Shown one piece after another: positions 1 to 9,500 of a DNA stretch of 64,000 nt. The notes under the pieces were generated by a model. It worked only from the letters and a program-made list of their open reading frames with translations. It did not search any database and was not told the origin of the DNA. This DNA comes from Musa acuminata AAA Group (Eukaryota > Streptophyta > Magnoliopsida > Zingiberales > Musaceae), in contig NC_088340.1 of assembly GCF_036884655.1 (NCBI RefSeq), positions 13,821,001 through 13,885,000 of the forward strand, read 5' to 3'. Within the stretch, counting starts at the first letter, position 1, and each line of letters starts with the position of its first letter. The translations under genes were made by a program, and so were the position numbers.

Positions 1-200
1 ATTGTGATCCCTCCATGTGTGGCCTTTGCCAACACATCGCAAGGCCTCTTTCACTTTCGATTGTGTTCGCTTTTTTTGGCAATCGACCTTTGTCCATCCG
101 CTCTCGGGTCACACCTAAACGAAGCACCTCTCTAGGACAGTCCGTCGCCTATTAGCTCCCGAAGTCCACCGACTTCGCTGAATGTTTGGATCCTAGGCCT

Positions 201-602
201 CTACCCCTGTTGGCACAATCTCCGCTGCGCACTGCTCCCTTCATGACAACTTGAATGGCAGCACTGTGACATATTCTTCAAGAGTACCCACATTCGCGTC
301 CTCTTGCCCCATGCCAAGGCCTTCTGAACCCAACTTCGCCTCCGCGAGTTGATTTGCATTAGTTCCTCCATCAAATGCTTCTCCGAGATAAGGTGCATGT
401 GCCTAGAAGCTCCTTTCGTCTTTGACACCATGTAAGATGAGTCTGCTCCATCAGAATGAAGGACCCATGGATCGACATGATCCCGCTCTTGCCTCAGCAA
501 GAGTTTATGTCCTTGACCACTATCCAAGAAAAGCTCTGTGCCTTCGCTCCATGTCCCATCTTCTATGTTGGCTCTCTTCATACGACTTGGATACTTTGTC
601 AA
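201..602 (-). pseudogene. gag-like open frame of element A1 (relic)
   Basis: A 133-aa minus-strand frame, on the sense strand of A1, matches the frame at 8153-8680 of A2 residue by residue over about 100 aa. Both share blocks such as [15 protein letters not shown] ([15 protein letters not shown] here) and [12 protein letters not shown]. It is rich in charged residues and has no zinc knuckle or enzyme motif. Its position downstream of the primer-binding site would suit a gag-type structural protein, but I do not recognise a family and the frame is not continuous with upstream frames. Function is unknown. Confidence 0.35.
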
Positions 603-888
603 GTTACACCAAAGTTGCTCCGCTCCTCGATTTGCATTGAGTTGATGATGGTCCTCACGCCCACCATTCCACAGGTCAGCCCTCCATTGAGTCCGATCTC
701 CATATCGACTCCAAGTGTGCCTTCATTTGTGTTGCCTTGGATCGCTTCCCCACTTGATCTCGCAAATGCATCCCTCAATGCATTATCTCAGGCGAGATCA
801 TGCAACGACTCATCGCAGCTCGCTCGGTTCGTTGAGCTTTGTGGAGTTGTTTTGAGGTACTCCTCAACATGTGCGATCTGTTGTACAT

Positions 889-1071
889 GGTTCTCCCTCT
901 GGAGAGCCGAGACTTATCCCTCCTGGATATGTGTCTTGTTGGAGTAACATGTACGATCCGTTGCATATGGTTCCAAGGTCTGCAATTTTGTACCGTACCG
1001 GAGTTTCGACGTTCGCTCGGTACGGTACGAAACTGTATACTGAGCGGTATATCGAACGGTATACCGCTCGG

Positions 1072-1116
<45 letters not shown>

Positions 1117-1164
1117 CTCGGTGACGTCGCCTCTCTCTTCTCCCAGGCGGGGTGACGTCACCTT

Positions 1165-1239
<75 letters not shown>

Positions 1240-1711
1240 AAAAGGCGATGTCGTATCGCCTCGGCGACGTCGTCGAAAAAGGCAACGTCGCATCGCCTCG
1301 GCGACGTCGCCGAACGTCGCCTTTTTCTAAAATATTTATATATAAATATAAATAAATAAATAAATAAATATATATTATTTTATTATTATTTTTTCGTTCC
1401 ACTCGGTAGCGGGCGGTCCACGTATCGGTATGCCGTCAGACCGGTGCGTATCGCCCGTACCGGGCGGTATCATTCGGTATTGCCTACCTTGCATGGTTCT
1501 CCCTTTGGAGAGCCGGGACTTATCCCTCCTGGATATTTGTCTCGTTGGAGCAACATGTGCGGTCCGTTGCACATGGTTCTCCCTTTAGAGAGCCGAGACT
1601 TATCCCTCTTGGATATTTGTCCCGTTGGAGCAACATGTGCAGTTCGTTGCACATGGTTCTCCCTCTGGAGAGCCGGGACGTATCCCTCCTGGATATTTGT
1701 CTCGTTTGAGC
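889..1711. repeat. 80-bp tandem repeat inside A1, interrupted by G1
   Basis: Units starting with GGTTCTCCCT recur at 889, 969, 1495, 1575 and 1655, that is, exactly every 80 bp once the G1 insertion (974-1491 plus its 8-bp duplication) is removed. Each unit contains GAGAGCCGGGACTTATCCCT and TGTCTCGTTGGAGCAACATG with small variations. Element A2 has only one unit (about 8790-8850), so the array grew in A1 or its recent ancestor. Eighty is not a multiple of three, so the array shifts any reading frame crossing it. Confidence 0.85.
974..1491. mobile_element. hAT-like non-autonomous DNA element G1
   Basis: The element starts CAAGGTCTGCAATTTTG and ends with the inverse CCTTG; the last bases read in complement give CAAGGTAGGCAATACCG, an imperfect terminal inverted repeat. 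It is flanked by 8 bp, TATGGTTC (966-973) and CATGGTTC (1492-1499), one mismatch, an 8-bp target duplication of hAT type. Inside are two long TA runs (about 1079-1115 and 1166-1235), GACGTC-rich arms around 1240-1325, and a GTACCGGGCGGTAT-type subterminal segment shared with G2 and G3. No transposase frame is present. It sits inside the 80-bp repeat array of A1, so it is younger than that array. Confidence 0.7.
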
Positions 1712-2463
1712 AACTTCTCTCTTCGCTTCCTTCTCTCTGAAAGTTTCGGAGACCACCATCCCCTTGGACTACTCCGCCTTGCTGAACAAACTGTACATTG
1801 TTCTGCCTCCCGCAAACGTACTTGCTAGATTGTGACTCCACGTCAATACAGCCTCCGCTGCATCCCTCAATGCCTAGCAAAATGCTGAACTTGCTGCACA
1901 CTTTAGCCTCCTACGGACGTATCATTCTCATGTTGAAAAGAAAGTTTCAAAGCTCCAGGGCATCGAGTTTCGGTCGCCTTGGGATGGCCACGAACACTCC
2001 ATCGTTCGCATACAATCCTTTCCATGAGTACCGAATTCTTCGAGTTAGCAATTCCCCTTACCTCTGTGAGCTTTGCACAACTCATTTGGTCGCTGAACAA
2101 CCCATTCTACCTTACATGATCTCATCTTTTACCAAACGCCTCGCTTGTCTTTAGCCGTAGCTCAAACGTTGAGCACCATCAAGTATGGTTGCCAACATTG
2201 AGTCGTAGCTCAAACTCAGCCATCCCAACCTTTGTGCGCTATGCATTCTTCCTAGCTTGCTTGTCCTCGTGGTGTCTCTTGCGTGAAGGGTTGGCCATTC
2301 CTCTGAATGCCAATCTCAGATGTCCGCTCCTCTGAGCGACTTCTTTTCCCTACATCTCCATGCCCATTTTCTCCCAAACGGTCATGCGTGCTGACTGCCC
2401 CCAATGCAGCCCCGCAAGGTCCCCCATGTTTGCATGCCAAGTGTTTCTATGAGTGCTTGTCCC

Positions 2464-2475
2464 GCTCTGATACCA
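2464..2475 (-). other. Primer-binding site of A1 (initiator-Met tRNA type)
   Basis: The plus strand reads GCTCTGATACCA, the complement of TGGTATCAGAGC, two bases from the LTR edge at 2478. This sequence is the usual plant retrotransposon primer site complementary to the 3' end of initiator methionine tRNA. Confidence 0.8.
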
Positions 2476-2477
2476 TA

Positions 2478-2859
2478 TGTCACGGATTTAGCTAGTTTTT
2501 CCTAAGTCGTGCGGCACCCTTGCATGTTCGTTTGTAAAGGTCAATCTTCTCAAAACCTCCTATGGTCCCTTAGGACCTACAAAAGAGAAAACGGGTTAGA
2601 GAAAGCGCTTCACTCGGGATCCACAAGCAATCATTTCAGGAAACACTTCATAACCAATGCAAATTACAAACGGACTTCACAAGCTTTGAACGGTCGCACA
2701 ATAAAGGATCCAAAATGGTCCACTATAGACCGAAAGAAAATGGGGCTGCTAAGCTTATTGCTAGCTCTTTACATGTTGTGCAAAGTATGAACAAATCAAA
2801 AGACACGGACATACATAAGCATTACGTCGAACACCCCATTTACAATTTTGTCCGTGACA
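2478..2859 (-). repeat. LTR of element A1
   Basis: It starts TGTCACGGAT and ends GTCCGTGACA, and aligns with the two 446-bp LTRs of A2. At 382 bp it lacks about 64 bp of the A2 sequence, mostly the block around the ACACGTGTCCACATGACAC motif. The adjacent primer-binding complement (2464-2475) makes this the 5' LTR in the minus sense. Confidence 0.8.
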
Positions 2860-3507
2860 GTACGATATTCAGAACCTTGGGTTAGATTGTGAGTAATGGT
2901 GACATTCGACAAGCGTAGTTCAAGATATCACAGTTGAGTATTCTTCCCTTACCAAAGATAAGAAAGTAGAACACACTTGTTTACATCAAACAGGACTTTG
3001 GTCAAAATTTCTGCACTAGCTCATAGTATAATCAAACAGTAAATGTTTTTGGTGCAGGTGTAGTTTTGAAGTCAAGCAATAAGAATTTGATCTATATTGG
3101 GGTTTGCCATAGATATATAACCTTTGTTTTCCCCATCTGGTACTTATGGCTGAAGTGATTTTTGTATGTCTTCTAATTTGTGAGCTTGTCTTCTAATGTT
3201 TCATTTTATTTTGTTCCATCTGATACATCCTCATATGTATACACTTCAATGTGTGTGTGTTTACATATAAACACATCCATATAGTAATAGTGTAAAAGTT
3301 CTTCTATCTTTGGTTGCAAGTTGTACTCTACATCGGATCTCTATTGATGTTTTCTACTTCTCTACTTCTTCATTCCTCACATGTGAGATGCTTTTGCAGG
3401 CCAAACTTGGTAAGAACCCCACCAGTGTTGCTTCTTTTTTCTGCACTTCTTCTATAGCCAAATCATCTTTGCTGAAGGAGCAGTCATCTCATTTATGTGA
3501 TTTCCAG
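2860..3507 (+). other. AAPT intron 1, 3' part
   Basis: AT-rich sequence between element A1 and the first visible AAPT exon, ending in the acceptor TTTCCAG (3501-3507). I searched it by eye for the expected first AAPT exon (about 49 codons) and did not find it, so that exon should lie left of the window. No transposon ends were recognised here. Confidence 0.6.
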
Positions 3508-6500
3508 ATTACACTTATGGGGCTTATGTTCTTAGTTACATCTGCAGTTCTTGGCTATGTAAGTAGTTCCAACAACCCTTCTATCTGATTATTTTTGTGT
3601 GTAACCATCTCTTCTTCTATATATGTGCTTAAGTTATAGATTAAGGAAGCCATATTTTGTATGCTTAATCTTAGTTGTGCTGTCATTTTCTTAGGTATGT
3701 GTTTAATGGTCCTCTGAAGTTGGTCCATCCTAAACACACTTTGGAGATAATGTACTGGGCTAAACTTGTTATCACTCTTAGATAAGGTTTGATTTGTAAG
3801 GGCTATAATTGAGATTCTTTTGGCTCAATTGTGTCAAAAGTTTTGATATAAACTGCTATCTCCCTACCTTTCAGGGATAGGGTTCCAGAGGCAATGGCGA
3901 GGGCATGTTTTTGTAATAGCATGCTGTCTGCTGCCTTAATTGCTTGTTTGATTGATCATCATGTCTAGGGTTTAACGAGGCAATGGGATGGATGGATAAA
4001 AGCCATGGAAGGAAGAATAACTAAAAGGAGAAGGAAAGGGATGCAGTTTGAGCGAGTTCAACCTTCAGATATGAAGTTACTGTTCATTTGAAAATTTGAT
4101 ACATCATTTTATCTGAACCACAATGATAGGCTGGAGTGGGACTCAACTGAGTGGAAAAGATACTTATTTGAAGAGAGACTCTTACCTTTCTCACTAAAAC
4201 CATGTCCACGTCAGGTGGCTGCATATTACTGTAGCCTTCCAGCTGCATGATTTTCACTTTATAGCATTGGAAATATATTTTGTTTGTGTTACTGTCAATT
4301 TGAAACTAGCTAATAAATGTTCTTAAAAAATCCTGTTAGGAAAAAAGAAAACATTAATTTAATTACATATTTTTCTTTACAAACTGTGGGGAATTACCAC
4401 ATTGACAAAGAAAATATTTTGATGGCATGGATTTATATCTGAGTGGAAGTTGTGAATAATGACCAACCAGGCCTTGGCCTATTGGTTGTCTCTTCTTCTT
4501 GAAGAGTTTTTAGATTTAATCGTTTTGGAGGATGGGCTCAAACATTCAACCATGGTAATTCTGTAGGTGGGGGATCAGTTCCCTCAGAGAGAGTATATAA
4601 TTTTTGAATTAAATGAGTAATAGCTTAACTCTTAGAAGCCAATTTTCTCCTTTAGCTATAATCAAAAGATATGAGAGAGAGAAAGGACAAATAATCTTTG
4701 AATTAAATGAGTGACAACTTTACTCTTGGAAGCCAATTTTCTCTTTTAGCTATACTCAATATGTGAAAAGATATGTAGTTAATGCTTCTTTGTATCACTA
4801 GATGGAAGGTATTGAAGAGGCAATTAATTAAGTTGAGCTTAAACACAACTTGTATGAAAGGTATATTCCAATCAAAATTGCAATAACAAAGAAAAAAGAT
4901 TGTGGTCCTACAGATCTGCCCATTCATCGAGGCACATTCGTTGATGTGGACTTACTGGTCTGCAACTAACACTGTGCCATAAATAAGAAAAGTGGCATGT
5001 AATAGTGTGTTCTTAGGACAATATTTAACAAGGCTGGATTGGCTTTCCTCAAGTCTTCATGCAAAGTATAAGGTGTATGTGCATAGAACTGGCAAAATTT
5101 CTCTTATGTAATTTGGTATATATTTCATGCAATTACTATTGGTCTCTCTCAGTGGATATTCTCTCAATCACCTCAAGTCTTTGACATTTCAGGATTTTGT
5201 TTCTTCTCTCTCCCTTGTGGCTTTGTAATTATTTAAGTGTTATTGTGTTAGGTTGCTATTTTCATTGACACAATCACAGCTTTTGTTGTCTGGCAAAATT
5301 TAGTTATAACAGTGTTATATGCATTGCGATAACTGATGCACTGATTCCATCTTAAATGAGTCACATGGTGGACAGTCTTTTGCTACCATGGATTGCCTTG
5401 GGTAATGGTCAAGAATTACCATGCTATGTTCTGGTTACCAGCCTACTTGTGAGGATCCTACAAAATATGTCATTCTCTTCTACCATTCAACCATGTTGTC
5501 ACGGACTTAGCTGGTTTTGCCTAAGTCGTGCGGCACCCTTGCATGTCCGTCTGCAAAGGTCAGCCTCCCCGAAACCTCCCATTGTCCCTTAGGACCAACA
5601 AAAGAGAAAACGGGTTAGAGAGAACGCCTCAATCGGGATCCACAAGCAAACATCTCCGAAAAACACTTCATAGACAATGCAAATTACAAACAGACTTTAC
5701 AAGCTCTGAACAGTTGCACAACAAAGGGTAAAATAGTCCATTACAGACCGAAAATCTCTCACACGTGTCCACATGACACAACCTTTATTTACAAGCCTAA
5801 AGAGGCCACCAACCTAACTAAAATAGGACTATTAAGCCTTCGGCCGTCCCTTTACATGCTGTACAAGGCATGAACATACCAAAAGACACGGACATACATA
5901 AGCATTACATCAAACATCTTGTTTAGAAGTTTGTCCGTGACATTCTCCCCCACTTATTCCTTCGACGTCATCGTTGAAGTCTTTGTCGACACTACAACTC
6001 CTCGCCTTTAGGCTCCCAGCTGCTCTCCGCTACTGTTTTTGAGTAGTCGAACCTTTGATCCGCCATGCTGCTTCAACTCGCCAATGACTCTGACTCTAGT
6101 GTGGGGTTGGCTGAGTTGTATTGATCCCTGTTGGTTCCTGCGGATCGTCCAAATGAAGGAAAAGACCATTCTTACTGCGCCAGTCTCTCAAATGCCTCAT
6201 GCTGCTTGAACTGGGTGGATGTTTGTTGGAGCTTTAACGAGCATCGTCTCGCAAACTTCTGAAGTTTTGGGTCCTTCCTCCACAACATTTGCTCATTGAC
6301 TCTTCTTTCGCTTAGTTGTCACATCCAAGTAGGTTCGCATCACTTCCTCTTTCGATTGGCATTTCGTTGGGAAATGAAGCGGACAATCTACTCTCAGTAG
6401 CACTGATCACCGTTGGTGAGGATTTGACAACTATTGTCTTCCATTATCTTCGAAGGGTCTTTGAACTTGTGCAGAGCTCCTCTGCTGGATAGATAAGAGA

Positions 6501-9500
6501 ATTGGGGTACTCGGTTTTGCCCATTCTCTTAAGGGTTGAGAAGGCAAAGGTTACTTGACTTCGCCCGCCTCCTCGAGATTGTACTCCATGCATCGAGCTG
6601 GTTATTAGCCTTCGCCTGCTCTTTGCTCACACTTCTGAAGCACTTGAAGTGTTTGCACTCCTTGCGTTGAGTTAGTTACTGTGATTCACCTTCTCAATGC
6701 CATCGAACTTCTGGAATGCAGGAAGTTTTCACCCCAACTTGGAGTAATTCTCTCATAGGTTTGGTCGCCTCTGGGATTGTACCGTCTTCTCCATCAACCC
6801 TGCCGCCTACTCCACTGAGTAGCAAAGGTACAGCACCGCGTACGCCTGCTTCGTTCCTTGGTTATGCACTCTTGCATGAGTCGAAGTCCTCCACTTTCGG
6901 CTATCTTGATGAGAAGCTCATTGACACCGGTCTTACGAAGTTCTTCGGCCTCTGCTCTTGAGCCTTGTCTCGGTACTTGGAGATTGCCTCTGCATTCTCC
7001 ACCTCCTCGGCCCCTTTCACGACCAAGCGCTCTCCCTCCATGAGAGCAAGGGATCAATGACTTTCACGGAAGTCCCGCCTCTGCGGTTCCATGGCGCTGC
7101 CATGCCCATGGCCCTACTATCCGTCGCCTCGCATCTGCATCCCTTTTCTTCACAATCAGTAGATATGCCTCTGTGGCACTCCTCCGAGTCCACTTCCATT
7201 CTAACTGATGCTTGATTTTGGGTAGCTAAGTCTCTCTGGACTCGTCGTTGCTTCCTCGCCCCTTTCGACCCCCTGCTTCAACACCTCTGTGTTCTCCAAG
7301 TAGTCCGTTTGGTCGATGGAAAGACAGACTACAACTCCTATGCATGGCCCTTGCCATCACGTTGTAGGGTTTGCACTGATTCTGTTCTCCTTAGCTTCCT
7401 TGGTAGCAACGTTCGTTTACTCGACCTTGTCCTCTGACTTGCCGGGCTCCCTTAAGCGAATATGAGCTCTAGAGCAGTCCAACTCTCCAGTTGCTTCGAT
7501 CATACCTCTGCATGATCAAGTCCCTCCCATGGGGCTCACTGGTACTTGCATTCGAACTTTTCCCTTGGTGGAACACAGCCCCCATATGCTGATGACCAAG
7601 GTTTTCATCCGATGCAAAATTCGATGCACGCACGGAAGACTCGCCTCTGCAGTACCATAGCCTTTACTCCTTGAATCCATAGCCCTTCTTGTCGTCGTGT
7701 TGTTCACCGAAGTGGAGCTTCCAGTAGCTCCCGATCATGCCTCCGTATGATCTAGTCCCTCACGGGACTAGGTTGTGTGTATCGCATTGCCACGAACTGT
7801 TCCACCACGATCCGTTGCACCATGTCGCCTCCTGGTGACATCTCTATTGCATTCTGATCCTTGTGTGCTGAACTCGAATTGTGAACCCTTCATGTGTGGC
7901 CTCTGCCAATACATCGCAGGGTCTCTTCCACCTTCGATTTTGTTCGCTCCTTTGGCGATCGACCTTCATCCACCCACTCTTGGGTCACACCTAGATGAAG
8001 CACTGCTCTAGGACAGTCCGTCGCCTAGTAGCTCCCGAAGTCCATCGACTTCACTGTAATTTGTGCACCATTGTCTGGATCCTGGGCCTCTGCCCCTACC
8101 AGCACAATCTCCACTGCGCACCGCTTCCTTCATGACAACTTGAATGGCAACACTATGGCATATTCTTCAAGAGTACCCACCTCTGAGTCCTCTTGCCCCA
8201 TGCTAAGGCCTTCTGAACCCAATTTCGCCTCCGCAAATTGAGTCGCCTTAGTTCCTCCATCAAATGCTTCTCCGAGATAAGGTGCATGTGCCCAGAAGCT
8301 CCTTTCGTCTTTGGCACCATGCAAGATGAGTCCGCTCTGTCAGAATGAAGGACCCATGGAACAACATGATTCTGCTCTTGCCTCTGCAAGAGTTCATGTC
8401 CTTGACCTCTGTCTAAGGAAAGCACTGTGCCTCCGCTCCATGTTCCAACTTCTATGCTGGCTCCCTTCATGCGGCTTGGGTACTTCGCCAAGTTACACCC
8501 AAGTTGCTCTGCTCCTCGTTTTTGCATTGAGTCGATGGTGGCCCTCGCGCCCACCATTCCACGGGTCAGCCCTCCCTTGAGTTCGATCTCCACATCGACT
8601 CCAAGTGTGCCTTCATTTAAGTTGCTTTGGGTCGCTCCCCCACTTGATCTCGCAATGCATCCACCAATGCATTCTCTCAAGCGAGATCATGCGACGACTC
8701 CTCGCCTCTTGCTCAGTCCATTGAGCTTCATGGAGTTGTTGTTTGTTGAGGTACTCCTCCTCAACTTGTGAGGTCCATCCCACATGATTGTCTCTCTGGA
8801 GAGCCGGGACTTGTCCCTCCTGGATAACTGTCCTATTGGAGCAACGTCTCTCTTCGTTTCGGAGACCACCATCCCCTTGGACTACTCCGATCTGCTGAAC
8901 AAACTGTGCATTGTTCTGCCTCCTGCAAACGCACTTGCTAGATTGCGACTCCACGTCAATACAGCCCCCGCTGCACCACTCAAGGCCTAACAACATGCTG
9001 AACTCGTTGCACACTTCAGCCTCCTACGGACGTATCCTTCATATGCCAAAGAGAAAGTTTCAATGCACCATGGCACCGAGTTTCGGTCGCCTTGGGATGG
9101 CCACGAACATTCCATCGTCCGCATACAAGCCCATGCATGAGTACCAAATTCTTCGAGTTAGCAATTCCCCTCACCTCTGTGAGCTTTGTATAACTCTTTT
9201 GGTCGTTGAGCAACTCATTCCACCTTGCATGGTCTCACCCTTTACCAAGCGCCTCGCTTGCCTTGAGCTCCATCAAGTATGGTTGTCAATGTTGAGCCGT
9301 AGCTCAAACTCAGCCATCCCAACTTTTGTGCGCTCCGCATTCGTCCAAGCTTGCCTGTTCTCGTGGTGCCTCTTACGCGAAGGGTTGGCCATTCCTCTGA
9401 ATGCCACTGTCAGATGCCCGCTCCTCCGAGCGACTCCTTTTCCCTACATCTCCATGCCCGTTTTCCCCCAAACGGTCGCGCGTGTGCTGACTGCCCTCAA

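Larger units (their letters stand above)
1..2859 (-). mobile_element. LTR retrotransposon A1 (partial, minus strand, no pol seen)
   Basis: The stretch aligns by eye with the right half of element A2, about position 7880 to 10019, so it is a second copy of that family cut by the window's left edge. It carries one LTR (2478-2859), next to which the complement of a TGGTATCAGAGC primer-binding site lies at 2464-2475. That site places the 5' LTR on the right and the sense direction on the minus strand. I see no reverse transcriptase, integrase or protease motif. Minus-strand reading frames conserved with A2 exist (for example 201-602), but they are short and broken. The internal region is interrupted by the hAT-like element G1 and contains an 80-bp tandem repeat that is single-copy in A2. 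It lies in what should be the first intron of the AAPT gene. Confidence 0.75.

Noticed and set aside
775..1330. Open frames of 163-172 aa with long YIYIYI runs on both strands
   Set aside because: They are translations of the TA microsatellites in G1; low complexity, both strands equally open, no homology expected.
3310..3588. 92-aa frame including the first visible AAPT exon
   Set aside because: Only 3508-3558 is coding; the rest is intron 1 and donor-side text with poor similarity to AAPT.
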